DNA from: Epiperipatus broadwayi
Taxonomy: Eukaryota; Onychophora; Udeonychophora; Euonychophora; Peripatidae
Assembly: GCA_028023455.1 (NCBI GenBank)
Contig: JAQFVV010012398.1
Span: 6,966,682 to 7,030,681, forward strand
DNA length: 64,000 nt
Direction: 5' to 3'
Part shown: positions 49,157-64,000 of the stretch, in pieces
How the letters are laid out: the number at the start of each line of letters is the position of its first letter
Position numbering within the stretch: position 1 is the stretch's first letter
Made by a program: the position numbers and the translations under genes
Notes under the pieces: model-generated
Database searches by the model: none
The model's input: only the letters and a program-made list of their open reading frames with translations
What the model was told of the DNA's origin: nothing

Positions 49157-50242
49157 TCACCCCAGGTAACTTCTGGTCCAACAATGTTGATTCTCCCTGT
49201 ACATCTGGGTGCATTTGACTGAGATGTACTCAGCCAAGGCCTTTTGAGCATCATGGTATTGAAGTTTCAGCTGGATGATGGTGCTAATATCTAATGGCCC
49301 ACTCTCCTGATCATTCAGTTGCTTTGAAATTTTGTCCATGAAAGCCAGCAACTTGAGTGGCCCTCGGGAATTTCAGGTATATTTGTGGATGGAAACTTGC
49401 AGGATTTCCACAAATGCCAAACATGCAGTGATGGGCTCTATTCAAATGATATTGATTTTATGAAGGTATATATAAATTTCTAAAAGCAATGCTATTGGTG
49501 TATTTTGTTTGTTGAGGAATCGTATTGTTCTTCTGAGGCCAAGGTTTACTGGGGTACCAGAGTTAATGTCAAGGAAAAGGTATAATGCCTTGTGATTTGA
49601 AAAAGGTATGGCGTGGATTTGGAATGATTCAATCATGAAAATGGAGATCAGGAGACAGAATGCTAAATCAATGATGGTCTAATGCTTGTGGGTGTAAAAA
49701 GAGTAGGCATGGTCTGGGAGAAAGGCCTGGCCACACATAAAGCACCTAGAGAAAAGATGTAGATAGTTGTGAAGAACTGGTAGCCCATATTGAAATCACC
49801 CAGAAGAAGAATGGGAAGGGTGGTGGTAACTGTGATGTTGTTGATTTGGTGAATAATAGATTTAATGAGGGTGTTACTAGCCATTGGAGGGCAGATATAA
49901 ATAAATCACAACACTTCTGAAGTGGCCAAATTGCACCTCCAAGATAATAGACTGAGCATTGATAAGTATGATGGAAAAGGTGGAGGGAGGAGCATGTTTA
50001 TTAATGAGGAGCATGTTTATTAATGAGGATGGCAACTTCTTCAGCAGAAGTCAAGGTGGTAGAATACTTGAATAGACCAAAAGTGGAATTAGTGGAGTAA
50101 ATCCTGTAGTGAAAGTGAGTGGAGAGTTTAGTTTCAGCAAAGAAGAGGATGTTATGAGAGTTGAGTTCAAACCAATGTTTGAGAGCAAAGAGCCTATGGA
50201 ATTAAGTCCCTGAATGTTTAAACCAACAACAGAAATAATCAT
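49157..50242 (-). pseudogene. AP-like endonuclease of the minus-strand LINE
   Basis: The N-terminus is SVVGLNIQGLNSI (50180-50242), the start of LINE AP-like endonucleases. LPILLLGDFNMGY at about 49800 is the GDFN catalytic block, and IPFSNHKALYLFLDI at about 49585 matches the SDH-type catalytic end, with Asp replaced by Asn. The endonuclease-RT linker follows at 49157-49351 (LKLQYHDAQKALAEYISVK). Stops and shifts separate the blocks. Confidence 0.75.
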
Positions 50243-52238
50243 ATGGTGATCTCAAGATGGACATTAGGAATGGAGAACCAATAGGAATTTGGAAATTTTA
50301 TGGTGATCAGTTATGAACTGGGCTGGGAGAGAGGTGAGGAGTACTGTTCTTTCTTCTCCTGCCAGAATTGCACAATGATTCATTATTGATGTCACTTGAT
50401 GAACCACTGTCATAGAGAATTTCAGCAGAGGAAGGTGAGAGAGTACAAAGGGAGGAGGCCGATGAGGCCCATGTTGAAACCAGAGAATTTATCCACTGAA
50501 AAAATTATTTTTTCATTGTACATTCTAATGAAACTAGCATTCACATTTTACTCCTCTATACTATTCAGGCTAATAAACTGAAATTGAAAAAACTCCTCAG
50601 AACAAATCTAAGGGTACTCATCTGCTTTACTAGTTCCAGTTTTAAATCTTAGTATTTTCTGATGAAACCAAAAAAATCCAAACAGGTTTGAATAGAGATT
50701 GGGGATTTTATATCTCTATATCATCTCAAGTCTATATTCAAGCTTATAAAACTGCACTTGAAATTAATTGAGGAAATATATGAAGTTATGTCATATTATT
50801 TTTGCTAATCCTATATGCACTGAAATTCATAATTACATTATCTATATCACAAATATTTTTATTTTTAGTATAAATGTAGTAAGAAAGATGACAGTATTTT
50901 TAAAATGTTATATACAGCTACATACCTTATAAGAATAAATTAATATTTAACACTTTTATGGGCATAATAACTCTGTGTACAAACTCTTAAGTCCAATCAT
51001 AGTTACTAATATTAGGCTACTAGAGAACAAATCCATTTTATCTATGATTTTTTTACATAGCATTAAATATAAAAAATAAGCTTTAGAAATAAATAATCGA
51101 TTTAAAGACAAAGTTCTAAGCCCATCATAGAAGAAGCAATGAAGAAAAAATAGTACTCACCAAGTTTGCTGATTACTGTAAAATGAGGATTTGAGCAGCT
51201 TTTTATTTTGTGAGTTACCCTCTAGCTATAAATAGCATACCCATTTTACAAATAGCTTAGATACCCATTTGCTGACTAATGTTGACTAATTATTTGAATT
51301 TGCTCTAGATGAGATATTTGAAAGAAAAATTCTATGTTCCTTATGAAAAGTTCAATCTAGTCTAAATTTCCATTTAGGTTACATGCATGGCAGGCAGATG
51401 CAATATGCAATATTTCTGCACAACCAATATTTTTTTAATATAATGATATATTACAAAACTTCCTTTTAAGAATATTTTTAAAGGAGTTATTAAAGATCAT
51501 GCTGATAATTTGACAATTAATAGAGATTAAACCTGGTTGCATTTTATTAGTCTCTCAATGCATAAAGAATTTCATCTAAACCACAATATCATATGCAGAG
51601 CATCATTCTCACTAATTATAGTGTGATAAAGTAATGATGACTGTAAGCTATTGTTGTTAATGCAAATACTCAGCAGAATTGATTAGACATACCTATGACT
51701 CAAATGCAAACATTGAATCTGTTTTCCATACAGAAAATTTTCTAATAATTTTAATAAGTAATTTACTTTTTATTGGAAATTCTTTAATTAACAATGGTGT
51801 TAAAATATTGTAGAAGTAGGAGTTGTCTTTACAGATCAAATTAAAAATTTTAGATAATTATTATTTAAATATAATTATAATTTCAATATTTTTGTTAGAT
51901 GCCATAAAATAAGTCAATATTAACTTCTAATCAATTACTAATCTTTCACATTAAGAAATTCCAACTAAAATCACTTGTCATTGTAACTTAAAATTAAATA
52001 TTACCTGATAATTATAACACTAGGAAGAATACAAGTATGTATCACCTGTTTAAAAACTTATAAAATCTTTAATACATGTGTATTCACCCTGAAACATTGC
52101 ATTTTATGTCACACACAGTGAAAATTTTTGTGTGCTGTGTTTAGAAAACTTTATAATAAGTGCTATGAGTATGAGTGTATAAGGAGACCTCAGAAGTGTT
52201 AAGCTTGATTCAAAACACATTTATTATAAACTTTTCTT
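50243..52238. other. AT-rich region without a recognised feature
   Basis: The first about 230 bases remain GC-richer and may be the LINE 5' UTR or remains of ORF1, but no motif was recognised. 50480-52200 is AT-rich and featureless by eye. Confidence 0.4.
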
Positions 52239-52535
52239 AAGATTCCTTGTAGTTGTAGTAAGATTTATTTAGGTCAGAGTAAATTTAGCCTTAATGAAAG
52301 TATTAAAGTTCATATAAGTAAAGTTAAATCTAGGTATCATAACTCAGCTTTATATGTTCATGAATTGAATACAGATCATAAACTATTGTTTGACAATGCA
52401 ATGGTTATATTTTGTCAAAAGAATGAATTAAAGAAAAGAGTAAAGGAAACTTTAATGATAAAACTTTTTGAAATGGAGGCTATCAATCTTATGAAGACAT
52501 CTTTTGATGTAAAGAGAATTTGGTTTTTGAAATGA
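52239..52535 (+). pseudogene. GIY-YIG endonuclease end of a third Penelope-like element
   Basis: A 98-codon stop-free frame from KIPCSCSKIYLGQSKFSLNE. KIPC with CxC is the Cys insertion and YLG stands for YIG. It continues SIKVHISKVKSRYHNSALYV, HELNTDHKLLFDNAMVIF, RVKETLMIKLFEMEAINLM (the family's conserved Glu region), and ends VKRIWFLK then a stop at 52533. It clearly belongs to the Penelope-type endonucleases but differs from the ones at 18-21 kb and 29.5 kb. GVY and all RT are missing upstream, so it is a 5'-truncated insertion. The 3' sequence to the (TA)n at 52697 would be its UTR. Confidence 0.75.
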
Positions 52536-52695
52536 ATTATGGAAAGTTTTGTTTGTTTTGTATATATATATATATGTTGTTTCTTTATTTTGATTTTCAC
52601 TTGAGATCTATTTGTTTAGTAGATAAAACCATGGTCATGTAAGGATTTTGGTAACATTTGGATTTTGTCTAGTATTGTAGTGTTTTATAGTTTTG

Positions 52696-52696
<1 letters not shown>

Positions 52697-52767
<71 letters not shown>
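52697..52767. repeat. (TA)n microsatellite, about 70 bp
   Basis: Pure TA array between the endonuclease 3' sequence and the foldback element. Confidence 0.95.
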
Positions 52768-52770
<3 letters not shown>

Positions 52771-53085
52771 CACTAGATGGAGTTTTACCAATAGCCCACA
52801 ATCAAGCTTTGTTTACACAAATGCTGAGAGAGATAGAATTCAATATCTCTTTCAAATTGTCTCCAACCTTTAAACCATGGTTTCGAGCTAGTTGGCTTAC
52901 AAAACCATGGTTTAAAGGTTGGAGACAATTTGAAAAAGATATTGAATTCTATCTCTCTCAGCATTTATGTAAACAAAGCTTGTTTGTGGGCTATTAGTAA
53001 AGCTCCATCTAGTGATCATTAAATGCAAGCTGTAGCAAGTTATGAAATTTGTAACTTGTTTTGTTTATCATATATATATATATAT
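52768..53085. repeat. Foldback element FB2, complete copy
   Basis: The left arm 52768-52883 (GATCACTAGATGGAGTTTTA, AAGCTTTGTTTAC, GAGATAGAATTCAATATC, CCATGGTTT) and right arm about 52900-53019 are reverse complements with few differences around a central TCGAGCTAGTTGGCTTAC. A tail (AACTTGTTTTGTTTATCAT) links to (TA)n at 53071-53085. (TA)n lies at both ends. A half copy is at 32560-32815. Non-coding; a plus-strand frame across it is spurious. Confidence 0.88.
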
Positions 53086-57950
<4,865 letters not shown>

Positions 57951-57975
57951 ATATATATATATATATATATTATAT

Positions 57976-58016
<41 letters not shown>
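57951..58016. repeat. (TA)n microsatellite, interrupted
   Basis: TA array with three TTA interruptions near its start. Confidence 0.9.
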
Positions 58017-58019
<3 letters not shown>

Positions 58020-58439
58020 AATATAATACATATATAAGGTGATATGGTAGTTTTATGGCTGCAGAAAGGAGTTTACTATTAACTGAAAGGAGACCCTATG
58101 ATACCTCTTGGAGGCCTTAAAGGAACTGAGCAGGGCAAAATCTTAATGTTCACTCCATACATTCTTGTGTTGCAGCTGTCATTACTATATAATTATTTAT
58201 ATAGTATATAGACATGGATGGGCTGCTCACCAACATGCATTAGCCAGCATGGTGAGTTTATTGGCTCTTTACCTCTGAGTTTAAGATTGAGAAACACCAT
58301 GGTAGTTTTTCTCTGTTGCATGATAAGGCAGAATGAATGTATGTGTAAATAATAAATATTTTTTCAATAGATATATACAATCATGACAGACAAAAATAAA
58401 TCATGGCCTTTATTCCCAGGAGGTTGTAAAGTCACCAAC
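58017..58439. other. Spacer upstream of the LINE
   Basis: No recognised feature. The stretch may include the LINE 5' UTR. Confidence 0.35.
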
Positions 58440-58489
58440 GAAGAAGCAGTTGATGGCGGAAGGCAGAGGGTGCTAAGAATCCCCTGATT

Positions 58490-59100
58490 GTGGATGCAGC
58501 CTGCCATTTGATGATGACTTTTTATTTATGTACTTACAACTGCATATCACTTTCAAGTGAAGGAAGATTGCAACTGTCTTATATTAAATGGGACATTATT
58601 GGACTTTGTGAAGTTAGAAGAAAAGGTGAAGAGACAATTGATTTAAAAAGTGGACATGTACTCTACTATAAAGGCCCAAATAATGGAAATACAAGTGGAG
58701 TAGGATTCATTATAAATAAAAAGTGGATGAATAACATTGTGGAGATTGATGGTATATCAGATAGAGTGGCAAGATTTGTTATACAACTTAATAACAGATG
58801 CCAAATGCAGATAATTCAGGTTTATGCCCCAACAAGTTCTCAGATTTAACAACATTTTAAAATTCTTATGGGAGACTTTAATGCTATAATTGGTAAACAA
58901 ATGAAAGATGAAAGTGATGTAGGTAATTTTGGTTATGGTTATAGAAATGAGAGAGGACATAGAGTTATGGAGTTTGCTGAAAAAAAACTTTATATTATGA
59001 ATTCTTTTTTTGTGAAAGATGTTAAAAGAAAATGGACATGGAAACACCCAAGTGAAGTTACAGCAGAATTGGATTATATTTTGACTAACTAAAATACATA
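58490..59100 (+). pseudogene. AP-like endonuclease of the RTE LINE
   Basis: The frame 58490-58849 reads TYNCISLSSEGRLQLSYIKW, DIIGLCEVRRKGEE (catalytic Glu), SGHVLYYKGPNNGNTSGVGF, and QIIQVYAPTSSQ. After one stop, in the same frame, it continues LMGDFNAIIGKQ (catalytic DFN at 58874-58882), GYGYRNERGHRVMEFAEKK, RKWTWKHPSEV and ELDYILTN. The final SDH-type motif is missing. A short deletion is likely at 58850-58867. This enzyme nicks target DNA for target-primed reverse transcription in the family. Confidence 0.85.
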
Positions 59101-59449
59101 CTTCAAGATTGTAATGTTAGAAAGATGTAACATAACTGTTAATGAAAAACTAGAGATACAAAAATTATTAAAAAAAAACAATCAGAAACCTTTTAATAAA
59201 TTCAAATTAGTTCTTAAAAAATTGATTTCAAGTATTAGTAGATTTTGAACATGATTCAGATTTGAATGAAATTAATAAGAAAATAATTGATATACTTTTA
59301 AAAACTGCAACAAAGATATCTGGTAGAAAAAAGCAGCAATTGTCCAATAAAATTTCCACTGAGACTAAAGAATTTATGAAGAAAAGAAGGAATATGAAAA
59401 TATACAAAAATATGCATTAAAAAGGATTGAATAGCTCGAATTTTGTAAA

Positions 59450-60876
59450 ATGGTGTGGAAAAGAATTGAAAATGATATAAGAAAGTGTAACTCTGAACTA
59501 GCAAGGAAAGCTGTAGAAGAGAATAAAAGTCTTAAGAGTGTAAAACAACATTTTGCTATTGGTAGGAAATTTATATCTGCAATAAGAAAAAAAGATGGAA
59601 TTGTTACTAAAAAGAGAGATGACATCATGAAATGGGTAGAAGACTTTTATCAAGAATTATATAGTAATAAAGAACAAATATTTCCTATATCTATTATATC
59701 TTCTGTATTTCCCACAATTTTAAATGAAGATAGACATGCAATTAAATTTATTAAGAAAGGAAAAGCTCCTGATAATGATGGATTTATAATTGATATATTA
59801 AAAGAAGTGGGTGAAGAAATATAATTTTTTTTTAGCAAATATCAAATGTCTAAATGATAAAGATGTACCAGATGATTGGAAGCATGCAGTATTAATATTA
59901 ATATTTAAAAAAGGTGATAAAGAAGATATTAGAAATTACAGGCCTCTCAGTTTTATGCAAAATTTTTACCAAGAAAATTACAACTCATCTACAGAGAACA
60001 TTGGATTTCCACCAACCAAGAGAACAAGCTGGATTTAAAAGTGGTTTTAGTACAGTAGGTCATATCCATGTATTGAGAGAAGTTATAGAAAGGACAAATG
60101 AATATGAGTTGTCATTATGCTTTGGATTTGTAGATTATGAAAAGGCATTTGATTCTATAAACATTTTTTCAGTAATTAAAGCATTGGATCATCAAGGTAT
60201 AGATCCAGGATATTGTCATATTTTAAAGAATATTTATAAAAATGCAATAGCAACAATTAGATTAAATAATGATATTAGGAAAGTCAACATTGAGAAGGGT
60301 GAAAGACAGGGTGACTCCATATCTCCAAAACGTTTTACAGCAGTGCTGCAAGAAATATTTTGTGGATTAAAATGGGAAGCTAAAGGAGGAAAAGTAAATG
60401 GAGATTCTTTAAGTCATTTAGATTTTGCAGAGGATGTAGTTGTTTTTGTAAATAATACTTTCGAATTGCAGGAAATGTTCCAAGAATTATCAGATGAAAG
60501 TAGGAAAATAGGACTAAAGATAAATGTTAAAAAAACTAAAGTAATGTTTAATGGATTTTCTCAAAATATAAAAATAAAGATTGATTATGATGAGTTAGAA
60601 GAAGTTAACAGTTACAAATACCTTGGTCAGATTATTAATACTTATGGAAACATAATGGATGAAATTAATCAAATAATTAAACTTGGTTGGAGTGCTTTTG
60701 GTAGAAATAACTTGATACTAAAAGGAAATGTGCCTATGTGTTTGAAAAGGAAGGTTTTTAATAAATGTGTTTACCTGTTCTTACTTATGGATCTGAGACT
60801 TGGACACTTAATAGAATGGCAATACAGAAACTTCACACCACTCAAAGAAGTATGGAGAGATGCATATTGGTTGTAA
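59450..60876 (+). pseudogene. Reverse transcriptase of the RTE LINE
   Basis: The linker and RT start (59450-59824) end DNDGFIIDILKEVGEE. A frameshift follows, then PDDWKHAVLILIFKKGDKED and NYRPLSF. A second frameshift leads to the long 320-codon frame at 59914-60876 with REQAGFKSGFSTVGHIHVLR, FGFVDYEKAFDSINIF (motif A), GERQGDSISPKRF (motif B), and LDFAEDVVVF (catalytic FADD box changed to FAED, 60424-60435). KINVKKTKVMFNGFS and NSYKYLGQIIN follow. The second catalytic position is changed, so even the long frame is unlikely to be active. Confidence 0.88.
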
Positions 60877-61195
60877 CAAGAAGGGATTGAGATTACAATA
60901 TATGGTTAAGAAAATAAACAGGTGTTATTGACCTCATTGAAAAAATTAATACTGAAGTGGAATTGGGCTGGACATATTGCTAGAAGAGATGACAATAAAT
61001 GAACAATTTAAATCTTAAACTGGATTCCTAGAGATTGTAAAAGACCCAGAAAGTGACCACACGTGAGATGGATGAATGAAATAAGAAAGTGTGCAAGCAT
61101 GACGTGGAGAAGAGATGCTAGAGATCAGAGAAAATGGATTGAACTTGGAGAGACCTTCACCCTGCAGTGAATTGATAATGGTTGATAATGATGAT
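60770..61195 (+). pseudogene. C-terminal region and tail of the RTE LINE
   Basis: After a frameshift at about 60770 the usual RTE end is readable: VLTYGSETWTLNRMAIQKLH, then WAGHIARRDDNK-like (about 60965-61000), RWMNEIRKCASMTWRRDARD and RKWIELGETFTLQ (about 61065-61170), then a stop and the TGATAATGATGATG tail. Confidence 0.8.
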
Positions 61196-64000
61196 GTAGT
61201 TTTATTAATAATATATGGTTGTGTTTCATAAAAACAAATGTAATACTCTTTAACTGAATTTATATTTAAATATTTATAAAATATAATATAAAATAAAATA
61301 TTATTATATAACCTTAATATATATATATATATACACACACATATATATATAAAATAAAGAAAAGCTTTTTATGGCAAATAATTTTTGCTGTAACCAGTGT
61401 GATGTAAACTATTTTAAAATTTCAATTTACACTGCATACCTTGTTACACTTATCTTTTTCATATATAAAATTAAGTAGAATATGAAAATAAATAAGAGAA
61501 GTAAACAATAACAATCCAATTATATACAAATATAGCTTATAAATTAAAACCTTTCCCTCCCTTTTTTTTTCTTTTTCATATTCTTTTTCAATTAAACAAT
61601 TTATAACAATCATCATAATATACTGAAAAAAAAATCTATATGAATAGACACTATATTTTTTCAGTCATTTTTAATTATCCAGTTATAAGTTAAATTAGTT
61701 GATGTTTTACACATCTTCATATAATTATTTTCATTGTATAAAATATAATTAGTTTCATATATTTTCATTCTATTAGTATTTTTAATGTAGTTTAAATGTC
61801 TTAAATTTTTTTACACAATCTATTTTATGTCTGCATTTAAATAATGAATATAGAATGGAGATTTATTATTACTTCTATTAAGTGCATTATTATGTTCTTT
61901 TGCACTTTCTTCTAACTCTTACTCTATATGCTTATTTGTGAGCACTATATATAACTCTTTCTCTATATGTCCATGTTAAATCATTGTAATTTTTGCAATT
62001 ATTTTTTTTATACAGTTATTTTTTAAACTTCACATCATCTCTATCTTATTATTAATTTGACTATTCTATATTTATGTTTTTCTATATATAATTTCTATTT
62101 TTTTATTAATGTATTCCAAATTTTAGAGAAATATAAAAGTTTTATAAATTTTTATTAGAATTGTTTTACATACAATTTTTATTATTTAGAGTAAAAATAT
62201 TATTAGTATTGAATTTAAATAATTTAAAATTAAAAAAATATATTTTTGATATATTTAGAATTATATTCATAATTTTAAACAATTCAATAAACTATTCTTT
62301 TTGAAAATTAGCCATATTTTTATCTGTATTATATTTATAATTTTTTAGTTTTAAATTTTTAGTAATGACTATCTTTGGTATTCATCTTGTTTTGTTAATA
62401 TATAGAAATTATTTTTTCTTAATTTATCATCTTTAATAAAATATTTCAATATAATTTTATTATTAACTATATTAATCTCTACATCTAAATACTTTATTTT
62501 AAGATCAAATATCATTTTTGTAAATTATATATTATTATTAAAATTATTATAAATATCATTCATAGATCATTCATCAGTTATTAAGATATCAAAATGTCTA
62601 AAATAATATACTTTAACTCTTGTCATAACAATGCAAAGGCTTCATGATAATATTTTGAGAGTAGCATGTATGTTCATCTAAACACAGACACACTCACACA
62701 CACACACACATATATATATATGTTTGGAGAAAGAAGTGAAGAGTAAAATATTCACAAGTATAAAATTGTTATATAAATAAAGATTATTTATTTTGTAAAT
62801 ACACATGGATATATTCACATAATTGATATTCCCTTTATGAGAAGAATAGATTAGCTTAGAAATTTATTTAGATGACAGCCCCAAAATTTTTAGATGAAGT
62901 TAGAAGTGATTATATGCAAATGAAGCTCATAGTATATAAAGGAGATAAAAAATTTTCTCTCATTTCTTGTAGTAGTTGTTGAAGAAAAAGAAGAGGAAAG
63001 AATTATCTAAAAAGATTAAACTAAAAATGAATTTGTTTCTTTGCAATTATTTGGAATTTCTAGCTCATAAAGAAGTTACAAAAATATTTATTACATTAAG
63101 ATACTTTTCAGATACAGAGGGCTAGAAAGAAGGAATAGCATATTGATTCCTATCCTAAACATATTGCCCAGTTCTTCATACCAAAAATCATCAGCTGCTA
63201 GAAAAAAAACTGAATTATGCAGAGAATTTGTCCAAAATTTTATTTAATGGAAGGATAATACACAAACACTAAGCATAACTATGTTCATCACTTGTTTCAT
63301 TAGAAATAATACTAAAATTATTAAGAGAAGAAAACATATCTAAAAGAAAAAGAGAATTCAAGGACTAAAATAGCAAAATATTTTGGAGGAAAAGAAATTC
63401 AATATTTTTTCTTTTGAATATTTAAAGGGGGGGGGGGATACCAGACTTTTAAAGAATAAAAATATTTAGATTGAAAATATTTGACAAATAAAATATGCTT
63501 TAATTCACACATACAAATAGGAATGAAAGTATTACTATAAATACTATATAAAATAATTATTTTTTTATATATCCATACATGAGAGGCTCTAATAAAAGAA
63601 TTATAAAAATATAGAAGATATGAACTTTTGATTATGATATTCAGCTTCATAAATTTATGCAAGAGGAAATCTACAAAATATGATGATACTTATTTTATTT
63701 AACTTTTATTGCATTAACAAACTGTTTCATTATTTATTAATCCCTTTACTTGTCATTTTATATACATATAGAAAATAGGTATGGTTATAATAGCTGTTTT
63801 TTCTATAAAATATACTAATAAGAAAGTATAGCTACACATATGATTCTGAGAAAAAAAAAACCTGACAGCTTTGAGAACATCCATACCAACAAGTGGAGTG
63901 TTTGAATGTTATGGAAATAAAAACAAGTGAAAAGTGATGATATTATTAATGTAAATAGCTTTAAATAAAGATTCTCATTTAAGGTTTACCATGTAGTGTT
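61196..64000. other. AT-rich region with small simple repeats
   Basis: (TA)n and (CA)n mix at 61317-61351; (CA)n followed by (TA)n at about 62690-62720; a run of ten G at about 63427-63438. Reading frames here are short and have no known motif. No RNA gene or transposon was recognised. Confidence 0.45.

Larger units (their letters stand above)
46880..50242 (-). mobile_element. Jockey/I/R1-type LINE, nearly full ORF2 length, inactivated
   Basis: A 3.36-kb minus-strand element, visibly GC-richer than its surroundings, with endonuclease, RT and Cys/His end in order (separate entries). At the 3' side a possible polyadenylation signal AATAAA (complement of about 46826-46831) precedes an A-rich end. 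No ORF1 could be recognised upstream of 50242. The family is repeated as a 3' fragment at 41.1-41.7 kb. Clade cannot be settled by eye. Confidence 0.8.
58440..61195 (+). mobile_element. RTE-type LINE, best-preserved copy
   Basis: One ORF-type element with AP-like endonuclease, RT and C-terminal region in order (separate entries). It ends in a TTGATAATGG/TTGATAATGATGATG tail (61168-61195), the short tandem-repeat tail usual for RTE elements instead of poly(A). At least three frameshifts or stops. Decayed relatives are at 10700-12115 and 12990-13700. Confidence 0.88.

Overview
This is a strongly AT-rich, gene-poor stretch of animal nuclear DNA packed with old transposable elements. No bacterial-style gene, operon, rRNA or intact host gene is visible. 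The mix is Penelope-like retroelements with GIY-YIG endonucleases and hammerhead-like motifs, RTE-type and jockey/I/R1-type LINEs, a Gypsy/Mag-like LTR element, tRNA-derived repeats, foldback elements and very long (TA)n tracts. It fits a lophotrochozoan invertebrate genome, perhaps a mollusc such as a cephalopod. That assignment is inference from repeat style only.

Layout: 1-8.9 kb holds a foldback element, a minus-strand solo LTR (1479-3226), several palindromes and a Penelope terminal repeat. 10-15 kb has two decayed RTE LINE copies and three more members of the foldback family. 17.7-21.1 kb is a decayed Penelope-like element with its reverse transcriptase, an endonuclease end, and an inverted 5'-truncated copy head-to-head upstream. 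21162-30190 is a Gypsy-type element (LTR, gag, protease, RT, RNase H, integrase, LTR). Its reading frames are broken. A 1 kb endonuclease-only Penelope-like insertion with 69 bp identical inverted ends sits in its 3' LTR. A second solo LTR lies at about 30790-32382.

32-40 kb contains a foldback half-element, a 1.1 kb inverted repeat carrying hammerhead-like motifs, and a candidate LTR-type unit at 36825-39467. 41-43 kb has a LINE 3' fragment and a second inverted Penelope pair. 44.5-45.9 kb is the only CpG-bearing, less AT-rich island and the only place where host exons are suspected, weakly. 46.9-50.2 kb is a minus-strand LINE with endonuclease, RT (YVDD) and zinc-knuckle end. 52.2-53.1 kb has a third Penelope endonuclease type and a complete foldback element. 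58.4-61.2 kb is the best-preserved RTE LINE.

The main organising theme is that many independent elements begin or end directly at (TA)n tracts with a TGTA/TACA edge. In several cases the LTR edge is a short hairpin whose stem is kept although its sequence changes between copies. A second theme is a Penelope-family terminal repeat that joins a tRNA-like A/B box pair to a hammerhead-like core. All protein-coding units seen are parasitic and almost all are inactivated by frameshifts and stops.
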